In this document: positions 1-6,787 of the stretch, one piece after another
How the letters are laid out: every line of letters starts with the position of its first letter
Numbering within the stretch: the first letter of the stretch is position 1
Origin: UBA9732 sp963615565
GTDB taxonomy: Bacteria; Spirochaetota; Spirochaetia; Sphaerochaetales; Sphaerochaetaceae
Length of the DNA: 20,970 nucleotides
Direction: 5' to 3'
NCBI GenBank assembly: GCA_963615565.1
Contig: CAVEGR010000051.1
Span: 1 to 20,970, forward strand
Notes under the pieces: generated by a model
Databases searched by the model: none
Told to the model about the DNA's origin: nothing
The model's input: only the letters and a program-made list of their open reading frames with translations
Translations under genes and position numbers: made by a program

Positions 1-1173
1 GTCATACAATGCTTGTGGGTCGCTTTTTTTGAATGTTCCCGGTCTGCAGACAATGATCTTATCAAAAGTATCTAAGATTTCATCACACATTGCATCATGA
101 TTTTTTCCTTTTACTGAGCCAAAAATACAAACTCCAGTAGTTTGTACTTTTGGATACATCTCTTTAAAGGTTTCAAGCAAATGTCCTAGGCTCTTTTGTG
201 TATGAGCGCCATCTAGATAAAGCGGTCTTTTCCAAGAAACTCTTTCTAATCTTCCTGGAAGTTTGTTTTCTTCAAAAGCTTTCTCTGTCAGCCCTTGTCT
301 ATATAAACCCAAAGTTCTAAGCACTAGAAGTGCTAATACACTGTTTTGTGCTTGCACACAGCCCCACATGGATAAGTTATAATTAGTTGTAAATCCATCC
401 TTAAAGGTAACGTAAACATGTTGTTTACTATTGTCATAGTGTGTATCTAATCTCTTGATTTCTTTATCAAATTCATACAGCATAGAATTTTGTGTAGAGG
501 CTTCATTTCTAAAAACCTCAAGGGCATCGGGCTGTTGGGAAGATGTAAAAGATAACACGCCGGGTTTGATGATTTTGGATTTTTCTGTGGCAATCAAGGG
601 GATTGTGGAGCCTAGAATATCGGTGTGTTCAAGTTCAATTGGTGTGAGAACGCAGGCTTGTGGCATGAGAATGTTGGTGGCATCTAGGCGGCCTCCAAGT
701 CCGGTTTCAATGACTGCCCATTGACAACCAAGTTCGTGGAAAAGTAGAAAGGCAAATGCGGTGTAGAGCTCAAAAGTTGTGGGTTCGTTTTCGCCAAGCT
801 GGTCACAGAATTTAAAGCCATCAAGCATGTGTTGCAATCTATTTCCTGTTGAGATAAGAAGTTCGTCTGGGATAAATTGACCGCACAAAGTGAAGCGCTC
901 GCGGTAATCTGTAACGTGTGGTGACATGTATAATCCAACTTTGTAGCCTGCTGCTTTAAGCCCGCTTGCAATATAGCTTGCAGTGGAGCCTTTGCCTTTG
1001 CTTCCTGCAATATGAATTGTCTTGTAGCTGTTCTGAGGATTCCCTAAGGCCTGCATTAAAGCCTGCATGCGGTCCAGCCTATATGTGCGTACGCTATAGA
1101 GATTTGTTTTCTTTTCCAGATTTGTGAAATGTTCCATGTAATTTACAATCTGTTCAAACGAAGAAAACTCCAT
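1..1173 (-). CDS. folC: FolC, folylpolyglutamate / dihydrofolate synthase (C-terminus cut by window edge)
   Basis: Cytosolic Mur-ligase-family enzyme that adds glutamate to folates (and in many bacteria to dihydropteroate) using ATP. The frame is open for 391 codons from ATG 1173 to the left edge, so the stop lies outside. The P-loop is visible as AGSKGKGST at residues 56-64; the family norm is GTNGKGS, so this is a slight variant. The FolC signature ETGLGGRLDATN is at 156-167, followed by EHTDILG, and LDGAHTQ sits near the end of the visible part. The start is supported by AGAGG about 6 bases upstream of ATG. It diverges from the acyl-CoA synthetase gene with about 190 bases between start codons. 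Whether it is monofunctional or bifunctional (FPGS/DHFS) cannot be told from sequence. Confidence 0.93.
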   Translation of the reverse strand, partial: MEFSSFEQIVNYMEHFTNLEKKTNLYSVRTYRLDRMQALMQALGNPQNSYKTIHIAGSKGKGSTASYIASGLKAAGYKVGLYMSPHVTDYRERFTLCGQFIPDELLISTGNRLQHMLDGFKFCDQLGENEPTTFELYTAFAFLLFHELGCQWAVIETGLGGRLDATNILMPQACVLTPIELEHTDILGSTIPLIATEKSKIIKPGVLSFTSSQQPDALEVFRNEASTQNSMLYEFDKEIKRLDTHYDNSKQHVYVTFKDGFTTNYNLSMWGCVQAQNSVLALLVLRTLGLYRQGLTEKAFEENKLPGRLERVSWKRPLYLDGAHTQKSLGHLLETFKEMYPKVQTTGVCIFGSVKGKNHDAMCDEILDTFDKIIVCRPGTFKKSDPQALYD

Positions 1174-1202
1174 AATAACCTCTATTTTCTTTTGCTGTGT
1201 GT

Positions 1203-1231
1203 ATTCTAGTTTTTTGTTTGCTATGTGTCTA
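1203..1231 (-). promoter_or_regulatory. Candidate sigma-70 promoter for folC
   Basis: On the minus strand, TAGACA (1226-1231) and TAGAAT (1203-1208) are separated by exactly 17 bases. Each matches consensus at 5 of 6 positions. The predicted start near 1196 gives a leader of about 20 bases before the folC ATG. Confidence 0.5.
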
Positions 1232-1278
1232 TTCATAGTTTATTTTTGACAAAAGTAGTGAACGCGTCAGAAAAACTA

Positions 1279-1307
1279 TTGCAAACCATTTGCTACTTTG
1301 ATATATT
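1279..1307 (+). promoter_or_regulatory. Candidate promoter for the acyl-CoA synthetase gene
   Basis: TTGCAA (1279-1284) and TATATT (1302-1307) lie 17 bases apart. The -10 sits inside a small palindrome TTTGA-TATAT-TCAAA (1297-1311), which could be an operator, though the arms are only 5 bp. A perfect TTGACA at 1246-1251 has no convincing partner -10. Confidence 0.4.
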
Positions 1308-1365
1308 CAAAATGTTTAAACTAGATATAAATATATTATGTATAGGGCATAAGGAGAATAAAGTT

Positions 1366-3102
1366 ATGGGCAGAAAACACAATCCAATTCCATGGGATTT
1401 TTTGGACAACTATAGAGGCAAATATTTTAAAGGCGATTGGCCTACTTTAGGTGAAATGTTTGACATTACAGAAGCTAGATGGGGCTCAAGAAAGTGTTTT
1501 GAAGCCTTTTCTCCAAAGCACATTGTTTTTACATACACAGAAGCAAAGGCCAAAATCAATCAACTTGCATCTTGGCTTTATGCACAGGGTATTCGCAAAG
1601 GAGACCGCGTTGCAGTAACAGGCAAAAACAGTCCAGAATGGGCGTTAGCATACATGTCTATTGTTTACATGGGTGCAATTGTCGTCCCAGTTGACTATTC
1701 CCTGTCCGATGCTGAAATCCAGCACCTCATTGACTTTGTTGATGTTAAGGCCATCTTTGTTGACGGCGAACGCATTGATAGAATTGGCAAAGACAAGCAA
1801 TATATCTTCAAAGTCAGCCTTGAAGAGAAGGGCTTTGAAGACAACTACATTCTTAACCTCCCAGATGTAGGCCAGCAGCCATATGAAAAGCCAGTTGCAA
1901 CTGACTTGGCCGCCTTCCTCTTCACCAGTGGCACCACGGGCACTCCAAAAGCCGTCATGCTCACACATCAAAACCTCACAGGCGACTGCTACTCTGCACA
2001 AAGCCAGATGAATATTTATGAGACCGATGTTTTCTACGCCATCCTTCCAATCCATCATGCTTATACTATGTTAGCTGTTTTCATTGAGGCCATGTCTGTT
2101 GGAGCAAATGTTGTATTTGGCAAACGTCTTATTATCAAACAAATCTTTAAGGAAATGAAGGAAGGTGGAGTCACCATGTTCCTTGCCGTTCCAATGCTTT
2201 ACAACAAACTCATTTCTGCCATGATGAAAGGTGTAGAAGAGAAAGGAAAGTTCGTAAGTGGTTTAATTCATGCAATGATGTCTTTCTCTGGCTTTGTAAA
2301 GAAAGTATTCAAGATTAACATTGGCAAGAAAATGTTTAAGTTCCTTCTCAAGAAGGTATCTCTTGATACTAACAGAATTTGTATCTCTGGTGGTGGTCCT
2401 CTTCCATCATCTACCTTCAAACAGTTTAACCAGCTTGGTATTGACTTTGTCCAAGGCTATGGATTAACAGAAACCAGCCCAATTATTACACTTAATCCAA
2501 CATTTGATTATGAAGAAACAAGTATTGGTAAAGTTATTGCTAATACTGAAGTTAAATTCATAGATGTTGACGAGCAGGGTAATGGTGAAATTTGTGTCCG
2601 TGGTTTAATTGTCATGCAGGGCTACTACAACAACCCAGAAGCAACTGCTGAGATTATGACTGAAGATGGCTGGCTTAGAACTGGCGATATTGGTTACATG
2701 GATGACCGTGGATTTGTATATCTCACAGGACGTGCAAAGAATATTATTGTCACAGAAGGTGGTAAGAATGTCTTCCCAGAAGAAATTGAAGATCACTTCC
2801 AGCTTTACTACGATATTGACCAGATTTGTGTCATGGGTTATGTTCTTGATGCTGCTATGAAGACTGAAGGTGTATGTGCTCTTATTTATCCTTCTCAGGA
2901 TTGTTCTAAGACCATTACAGACAAGGCCCAAATGCAGAAGCATATGGAAGACATTGTTGAAGAAGTCAACAAGGAACTTCTTCCATACAAGAGAATTAGA
3001 AAAGTATTTGTTATTGACGAGCCTATGGAGATGACTTCTACAAAGAAGATTAAGAGATTCGTTGTCGCTAACAAATACAAGGAGATGGTTAATGCAAAGT
3101 AG
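1366..3102 (+). CDS. Long-chain acyl-CoA synthetase / AMP-forming ligase (FadD-like)
   Basis: ANL-superfamily adenylate-forming enzyme, probably activating a fatty acid to acyl-CoA for phospholipid synthesis or uptake. The 578-residue protein has the P-loop TSGTTGTPK (187-195), GYGLTET (364-370) contributing to the adenylate pocket, GWLRTGD with Asp441, then TGRAKNIIVTEGGKNVFPEEIE in the hinge region, and a C-terminal STKKIKR that carries the likely catalytic Lys. No signal peptide or membrane segment is obvious. The frame is open further upstream (to a GTG at 1225), but AAGGAG lies 9 bases before ATG 1366 and homology begins soon after, so 1366 is preferred. Its last 11 bases overlap the next gene. 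The acyl substrate cannot be deduced; acyl-ACP synthetase activity is possible. Confidence 0.9.
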   Translation: MGRKHNPIPWDFLDNYRGKYFKGDWPTLGEMFDITEARWGSRKCFEAFSPKHIVFTYTEAKAKINQLASWLYAQGIRKGDRVAVTGKNSPEWALAYMSIVYMGAIVVPVDYSLSDAEIQHLIDFVDVKAIFVDGERIDRIGKDKQYIFKVSLEEKGFEDNYILNLPDVGQQPYEKPVATDLAAFLFTSGTTGTPKAVMLTHQNLTGDCYSAQSQMNIYETDVFYAILPIHHAYTMLAVFIEAMSVGANVVFGKRLIIKQIFKEMKEGGVTMFLAVPMLYNKLISAMMKGVEEKGKFVSGLIHAMMSFSGFVKKVFKINIGKKMFKFLLKKVSLDTNRICISGGGPLPSSTFKQFNQLGIDFVQGYGLTETSPIITLNPTFDYEETSIGKVIANTEVKFIDVDEQGNGEICVRGLIVMQGYYNNPEATAEIMTEDGWLRTGDIGYMDDRGFVYLTGRAKNIIVTEGGKNVFPEEIEDHFQLYYDIDQICVMGYVLDAAMKTEGVCALIYPSQDCSKTITDKAQMQKHMEDIVEEVNKELLPYKRIRKVFVIDEPMEMTSTKKIKRFVVANKYKEMVNAK

Positions 3103-3361
3103 CTTCAGAGCAAGTCTTAGAAGCAAAGCTCAAACGTTAGATCCTGTCGTCATGGTTGGCCATGGCGGCATATCTGACGGTGTTATTTCTGCCTTAGATG
3201 AGGCACTTACAAGTCATGAACTTGTGAAGGTCCGCTTTCAAGATTTTAAAGATCAAGTAAAAGTCCTAGCTGTACAGTTGGCAAATACAACAGCATCAGA
3301 ACTTGTAGCTACAACGGGATTCACCGCTGTTTACTACAGAAAAAATGAAGAAAAGAAGTAG
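3092..3361 (+). CDS. yhbY: YhbY-family CRM-domain RNA-binding protein
   Basis: A single CRS1/YhbY domain protein of 89 residues, the family's usual size (E. coli YhbY is about 97). The family associates with the pre-50S ribosomal subunit. Visible family features are LRSKAQTLDPVVMVGHGGISD, which aligns with the LKPVVLLGSNGL region containing the GxxG-type RNA-binding loop (here GHGG), then HELVKVRF. The start is ATG 3092 because AAGGAG (3079-3084) is 7 bases upstream. This start lies inside the synthetase gene, overlapping it by 11 bases in another frame, which suggests translational coupling. A short poly-A run follows the stop, without a convincing hairpin. Confidence 0.9.
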   Translation: MQSSFRASLRSKAQTLDPVVMVGHGGISDGVISALDEALTSHELVKVRFQDFKDQVKVLAVQLANTTASELVATTGFTAVYYRKNEEKK

Positions 3362-3398
3362 GATTTAAAAAAAAAGTGAACCAAAAATTGCACACTAG

Positions 3399-3427
3399 TT
3401 GACAAACAAGAGTGTTTATTGTAACTT
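3399..3427 (+). promoter_or_regulatory. Candidate promoter for tRNA-Asp
   Basis: A perfect TTGACA (3399-3404) is followed after 17 bases by TAACTT (3422-3427), a weak -10. The predicted start near 3434 lies about 7 bases before the mature tRNA 5' end. This suggests tRNA-Asp has its own transcript rather than relying only on read-through from yhbY. Confidence 0.5.
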
Positions 3428-3440
3428 TCAAATGTTACTT

Positions 3441-3514
3441 GGGATCTTGGTGAAGCTGGTTATCACGCCACCCTGTCACGGTGGAGGCCACGGGTTCGAG
3501 CCCCGTAGATCTCG
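3441..3514 (+). tRNA. tRNA-Asp (anticodon GUC)
   Basis: All four arms fold by hand. The acceptor pairs 3441-3447 with 3507-3513 (one G-U). The D stem pairs 3450-3453 with 3463-3466. The anticodon stem pairs 3468-3472 with 3480-3484, with loop CTGTCAC placing GTC at 3475-3477. A 5-base variable loop follows, and the T stem 3490-3494 pairs with 3502-3506 around TTCGAGC. The discriminator is G3514. The 3' CCA is not encoded, so it must be added by CCA transferase. Confidence 0.97.
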
Positions 3515-3555
3515 TAACAAAAAAGGCTGTTCAAAATGGACAGCCTTTTTTGTTA
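3515..3555 (+). terminator. Rho-independent terminator of tRNA-Asp
   Basis: A perfect 16-bp inverted repeat, TAACAAAAAAGGCTGT (3515-3530) and its complement (3540-3555), encloses a 9-base loop. The downstream arm contains six consecutive T. The A-run in the upstream arm mirrors it, so the element could also stop transcription from the other direction. Confidence 0.88.
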
Positions 3556-3608
3556 TGCTTCGGGGCTCGAAGCTTTGCGGTAGGAAGACGCGAAAACAGC
3601 TACATTCT

Positions 3609-3637
3609 TTGACAAATCACAGACTTTCTTCTAAAAC
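3609..3637 (+). promoter_or_regulatory. Candidate promoter in the tRNA-MFS intergenic region
   Basis: A perfect TTGACA (3609-3614) is followed after 17 bases by TAAAAC (3632-3637; 4 of 6 to consensus). The predicted start near 3644 is right at the beginning of an 18-bp hairpin. No annotated plus-strand gene needs this promoter, which is why the small ORF at 3722 is worth considering. Confidence 0.35.
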
Positions 3638-3708
3638 TGGTCAATTTTGAAAAATTTAGAAGAAATTTTCTTCTAAATTTTTCAAAAGAAGGCAAAATTA
3701 GAAGAAAA
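3625..3708. repeat. Four alternating copies of TTCTTCTAA / TTAGAAGAA able to form alternative hairpins
   Basis: Segment 1 (3625-3635) complements segment 2 (3655-3665) over 11 bp, and segment 3 (3666-3676) complements segment 4 (3698-3708) over 11 bp. Alternatively, segments 2 and 3 form the centre of one 18-bp perfect hairpin, 3645-3662 with 3670-3687. An extra pair AATTTTG (3643-3649) / CAAAATT (3693-3699) can clamp that form from outside. The element lies between the tRNA terminator and the MFS 3' end. It could be a weak bidirectional terminator or a regulatory leader for plus-strand RNA. It has no GC-rich stem. Confidence 0.6.
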
Positions 3709-3721
3709 GGAGCTCTCAACA

Positions 3722-3877
3722 ATGAAAACTACTCAGAAATCACTTCTTTGCAGTTGCAATATACAGTGGAATTGCTGCAAGCTGAGCCACAACGGAGACA
3801 ATTACCATAGCAATTATGTTTACATCATAAAGAACACCAAGAATCCAGCTACCCAAGAACCAAAAAACTCCAAATGA
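3722..3877 (+). CDS. Possible 51-residue small ORF antisense to the MFS gene 3' end
   Basis: I do not recognise this protein. ATG 3722 has AAGGAG (3707-3712) 9 bases upstream. It is preceded by the hairpin region and by a TTGACA promoter candidate, so a full expression unit is present on paper. The ORF encodes 51 residues and is Cys-rich near the start (LLCSCNIQWNCC, residues 8-19), then polar (YHSNYVYIIKNTKNP). Against it, all but the first 18 bases are antisense to the C-terminal coding region of the MFS transporter, so codon content is constrained by that gene and a chance ORF is quite possible. Confidence 0.25.
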   Translation: MKTTQKSLLCSCNIQWNCCKLSHNGDNYHSNYVYIIKNTKNPATQEPKNSK

Positions 3878-4933
3878 AAATTCAAAGACTCCATAACCTG
3901 TAGCTCTGCTGGCTTTTGGAACAATGGTGGTCACTGCAGCTTTAAGAATGGATTCTTGAGCACCCATTCCAATGCCCCAAAGAAGCACACCCAGTATAAG
4001 AAGAGGAACAGAATCAAATAGAAACACAAAAACAGCAAATGGAGCTGATAATAAGGTAGACCACACTAGAGACTTAACGCCAATTTTGTCGTACAGAAGG
4101 CCAAAAAAGAGTGCTGCTACTGCGTCTATCAACATTGCTCCCGCATATAATAATGGTAGCGTTGAACTATTGATTAGTTCTTTTGCTTGCACATGCATGA
4201 CAATAAGAGAGTAATCAATGAAGCCAAATGCAAAGAGGCTAATGCCAACTATATATAGAACAAAGCTCTTTTTAACTGTAAATGGCACATATTCTTTAGG
4301 CTCAGGCTCAAAATTATCGGGATTAGGAAATTTGTATCTTGTGATGAGAAGTAGTGCCAACGTGATAGCTCCTGGAATTGCAAGAAAGGCAAAACACGTA
4401 GAATAGATTTCAAATTGAGAGCCTTCAGTTTTGAAGAGCATTACAACATACAGCAAAACAGGGCCAAGGAATGCTCCAATTTGGTCTAAGACCTCTTGAA
4501 GGCCAAAGCTTTTTCCAACGCCTTCTTGGCTTGCTGCAAATGACATAATTGTATCTTTTGCAGGCTTCTTAATGGCTTTGCCCATGCGTTGAATAATTAA
4601 CAGAGAACAGGCTGCAATCCAGCCGTTCTCACCAACAAGAGCAAGAGCAGGAACAGCTAAAACATCCAGTACATAGCCTAAAATGGTCATAGGCCAATAG
4701 AGCTTAGTTTTGTCTGTAATTTTTCCAAAAACATAACGCATGGAATATCCAATTAACTCGCCAAGTCCAGATACAAAACCAATTGCTCCAGCACTTGCAC
4801 CTAGTAGGGACAAATAAGCTCCTCTTATACTTGACGCTCCTTCATGTGTCATGTCTGAAAAAAGGCTTACAATTCCAAATAAAATGATGAAAATCATTGC
4901 TTGCGATAGTTTATTATTACGTTTAGTTTTCAT
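3740..4933 (-). CDS. MFS transporter, probable exporter
   Basis: Inner-membrane major facilitator with about 12 hydrophobic segments in 397 residues. The N-terminus carries SLFSDMTHEGASSIRGAYLSLLGASA, typical of a DHA-like MFS group with an acidic D-x-x-x-E element in TM1. GKITDKTK after TM2 is a degenerate motif A, and DKIGVKS is its counterpart in the second half. Two starts are possible: GTG 4942 or ATG 4933. AGAGGA (4945-4950) lies 11 bases before the ATG and only 2 before the GTG, so ATG is preferred. The start overlaps the end of the marR gene by 11 bases, so the pair is one operon. The MarR neighbour suggests an exported drug, phenolic or organic-acid ligand, but the substrate is unknown. 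Confidence 0.85.
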   Translation of the reverse strand: MKTKRNNKLSQAMIFIILFGIVSLFSDMTHEGASSIRGAYLSLLGASAGAIGFVSGLGELIGYSMRYVFGKITDKTKLYWPMTILGYVLDVLAVPALALVGENGWIAACSLLIIQRMGKAIKKPAKDTIMSFAASQEGVGKSFGLQEVLDQIGAFLGPVLLYVVMLFKTEGSQFEIYSTCFAFLAIPGAITLALLLITRYKFPNPDNFEPEPKEYVPFTVKKSFVLYIVGISLFAFGFIDYSLIVMHVQAKELINSSTLPLLYAGAMLIDAVAALFFGLLYDKIGVKSLVWSTLLSAPFAVFVFLFDSVPLLILGVLLWGIGMGAQESILKAAVTTIVPKASRATGYGVFEFSFGVFWFLGSWILGVLYDVNIIAMVIVSVVAQLAAIPLYIATAKK

Positions 4934-5399
4934 TTTCTTCACTTTCCTCTACAATCTGAGACATTGTTTTAAAATTATTCTTACTTTCGCTCTTACATTT
5001 TATATAGAGCTTATCAAGTGCTTGTACAAAGATATTTGTTTCTTCCTCAGTTAAATCTTCAAGAAGCCATTGGTAAAAAAGAGCCTCAACATGAGCTTTA
5101 GAATTCTTTAGTTCATTTGCTTTTTCTGTTGCATATAACAACTGGCTTCTTCCATCTAAAGGGTTGATTTGACGCATAACATAGCCCTTGTTTTCCATGT
5201 TTGAAACCTGTTTTGCAACAGCTCCTTTGTCTAGTCCAAGTGCATTACATATTTCTTTTTGTGTAATACCTGGATTTTTACGAATGACATGTAAAACATC
5301 AAATTCTGCCGTTCCAATACCGTCAGCCTTTAGAGTACGGGCTGCAAATTTTGAAACTTTACGTGCAATTTTAGTTATCCTTCTTTGTGATTTATCCAT
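4923..5399 (-). CDS. MarR-family transcriptional regulator
   Basis: A 158-residue cytosolic winged-helix regulator, likely dimeric and ligand-responsive. The DNA-binding domain is clear: LHVIRKNPGITQKEICNALG, then LDKGAVAKQVSNMENKGYVMR (recognition helix and wing), then INPLDGRSQLLYAT, matching the D-x-R-S wing signature. The C-terminal helices (NIFVQALDKLYIKC) would form the dimer interface. A longer start at 5426 is open, but ATG 5399 has AAGAAGG 5 bases upstream and begins just before the family's usual N-terminus. It is first in the operon with the MFS gene. A palindrome over its own promoter suggests autorepression relieved by the exported compound. Confidence 0.9.
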   Translation of the reverse strand: MDKSQRRITKIARKVSKFAARTLKADGIGTAEFDVLHVIRKNPGITQKEICNALGLDKGAVAKQVSNMENKGYVMRQINPLDGRSQLLYATEKANELKNSKAHVEALFYQWLLEDLTEEETNIFVQALDKLYIKCKSESKNNFKTMSQIVEESEENEN

Positions 5400-5447
5400 A
5401 AGAGCCTTCTTATAAAATCTTCTCATGAGATTTTCTCAAAACCAAAC

Positions 5448-5479
5448 TAGTTGTACTATCAACTATTTTTTTCTGTCAA
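5448..5479 (-). promoter_or_regulatory. marR-MFS promoter with candidate MarR operator
   Basis: On the minus strand a perfect TTGACA (5474-5479) is followed after 18 bases by TACAAC (5450-5455). The -10 is embedded in the palindrome TAGTTG-TACTAT-CAACTA (5448-5465), with 6-bp perfect arms. MarR sites are commonly short palindromes of about this size placed on the promoter, so occupation should block the operon. Confidence 0.5.
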
Positions 5480-5520
5480 TAGCATTCAGCAAGAACATCA
5501 TAGAATTCCATCTAAAAGCA

Positions 5521-5529
5521 TGTTACAAT
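5521..5529 (+). promoter_or_regulatory. Extended -10 promoter for the phosphatase gene
   Basis: TGTTACAAT is an extended -10 (TG-n-TACAAT) with no good -35 at 16-18 bases. The predicted start near 5536 puts the mRNA 5' end about 5 bases before a stable hairpin. Confidence 0.5.
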
Positions 5530-5540
5530 CAAAACACAAA

Positions 5541-5568
5541 TTTGGGAGAGTTTGGAAAACTTCCCAAA
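5541..5568 (+). promoter_or_regulatory. 5'-UTR hairpin before the phosphatase gene
   Basis: TTTGGGA-(G)-AGTTT pairs with AAACTTCCCAAA to give a 12-bp stem with one bulged G and a GGA triloop (5554-5556). It ends two bases before the strong Shine-Dalgarno GGAGGG (5571-5576). It has no T tail, so it is not a terminator. Plausible roles are 5'-end mRNA protection or a binding site for an RNA-binding repressor. Confidence 0.55.
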
Positions 5569-5581
5569 ATGGAGGGATTAT

Positions 5582-6715
5582 ATGAAAAAAATATTAAGTA
5601 TCGTGCTTGCACTATTACTTGTATGCACGGCAGTATGGGCTCAGGCAGTAGTAGAAGTAAGTCAAAATCTTCCTGTTGAAGAAGGAACAATTACAGGCTT
5701 TGAGAAATATGGCCATGCAACATTGGACATTACAATTGAAAAAATGTTTGCAGATGGTTATGAGCTAGGAGACACTGTTGATCTGGAGTTTAGCAATGGT
5801 TATACATTCACCAATATTCCATTTTATGATGGATATTACGTTGCAAAAGGCGAGCCTCTTTTAAGAGCTTATCCTGGACATGAAACAATTGCAGCATGTA
5901 TTAACTATGGCAAAATCTATGAGATTGCAGGTCTAAATATTGGCGATACTGTAAAAATAACACTTAACGAGAAGGGTGGAGCATTAGAGACTCAAGTTAT
6001 CAATTCTCTTAAATATACAGATAATAGAGCAGATTATGCTTCAGATGAAATCTATGCAAACTTCAGAGAAATTAAGCTTGGAAATATTGGAACAGGAAAG
6101 CTGTATCGTTCATGTTCTCCAATTAATAACGAACATAACAGAGCCTCATACGCTGACGCACTAATTGCTAAAGTTGGCATTAAGAGCGTTCTCAACCTTG
6201 CAGACTCCACTGAGGAAATTGATAGCTATATTAAGGCAAATGACTTTGCAAGTCCATATTACAAATCTCTTTACGATAATGGGAAAGTTATTGCTTTGAG
6301 TATGCCAATTGATTTTTCTAGCTCATCTTTTGCTCAAACATTAGTCTCTGGCATTGCAAAAATGGTCAGAGAAGGCTATGAGACTCCAGTTCTCATACAC
6401 TGCACAGAGGGTAAGGATAGAGCTGGTTTCACTAGTGCACTCATTGAAGCTCTCATGGGCGCAACCTACGACGAGATTATCTCTGACTACATGAAGAGCT
6501 ATGAGAACTATTATGGTGTTACAAGAGAAGATAATGCAAAGAAATATGACATTATAGTTAACACAAACATCAATGAAATGCTGAAGGTCATTGCTGGCGT
6601 AAAGTCTATTGAAGGCTTAACGGTTGAAGAACTAGAAGCCGGGGCCAGAAATTTCCTTCTCTCAGGTGGCATGACAAATGCTGAGATTGATGCACTCATC
6701 AACGCATTGAGATAG
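5582..6715 (+). CDS. Secreted Tyr-phosphatase-like (CX5R) protein with an N-terminal SAM-hydrolase-C-like barrel
   Basis: A 377-residue exported protein. MKKILSIVLALLLVCTAVWA is a signal peptide with a likely signal peptidase I cut after WAQA or WA. Residues ~35-130 (GTITGFEKYGHATLDIT, YELGDTVDLEF, ACINYGKIYEIAGLNIGDTVKI) resemble the C-terminal beta domain of SAM hydroxide adenosyltransferases; this is recognised by eye only. Residues ~150-377 are a dual-specificity/phytase-type phosphatase with HCTEGKDRAG: nucleophile Cys274 and Arg280 are intact. GKLYRSCSPIN is the usual lead-in of this phosphatase class, and SDYMKSYENYYGV follows the P-loop. GGAGGG is 5 bases before ATG 5582; a longer frame from 5552 has no such signal. 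Likely periplasmic or surface-exposed. The substrate (phosphotyrosine, phosphoinositide or phytate) is unknown. Confidence 0.82.
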   Translation: MKKILSIVLALLLVCTAVWAQAVVEVSQNLPVEEGTITGFEKYGHATLDITIEKMFADGYELGDTVDLEFSNGYTFTNIPFYDGYYVAKGEPLLRAYPGHETIAACINYGKIYEIAGLNIGDTVKITLNEKGGALETQVINSLKYTDNRADYASDEIYANFREIKLGNIGTGKLYRSCSPINNEHNRASYADALIAKVGIKSVLNLADSTEEIDSYIKANDFASPYYKSLYDNGKVIALSMPIDFSSSSFAQTLVSGIAKMVREGYETPVLIHCTEGKDRAGFTSALIEALMGATYDEIISDYMKSYENYYGVTREDNAKKYDIIVNTNINEMLKVIAGVKSIEGLTVEELEAGARNFLLSGGMTNAEIDALINALR

Positions 6716-6757
6716 CCTTAACATAGCAAAATATACGAAATAAGCCCGATTTTTTTT

Positions 6758-6786
6758 AAAATCGTATACTTTTTATACGATTTTTT
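6758..6786 (+). terminator. Terminator of the phosphatase gene
   Basis: AAAATCGTATA (6758-6768) and TATACGATTTT (6774-6784) form an 11-bp perfect stem with loop CTTTT, and the T run continues to 6786. The stem is AT-rich, so it may be of moderate strength. Confidence 0.6.
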
Positions 6787-6787
6787 G

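Noticed and set aside
684..1010. Minus-strand 108-codon frame inside folC
   Set aside because: It is another frame of the same strand as folC, whose own frame carries clear family motifs throughout.
1645..3126. Long minus-strand frames opposite the acyl-CoA synthetase gene
   Set aside because: Shadows of a gene with intact ANL motifs; no start signals or recognisable domains.
3399..3650. Plus-strand 83-codon open frame across the tRNA and terminator
   Set aside because: It runs through a well-folded tRNA-Asp and its terminator, with no Shine-Dalgarno or recognisable product.
3556..3739. Integrated element or attachment site at tRNA-Asp
   Set aside because: No direct repeat of the tRNA 3' end, integrase or phage gene is present; the only match is inverted and 11 bases long.
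5530..5581. Riboswitch upstream of the phosphatase gene
   Set aside because: The leader is under 50 bases and holds one simple hairpin, too small for a known riboswitch aptamer.
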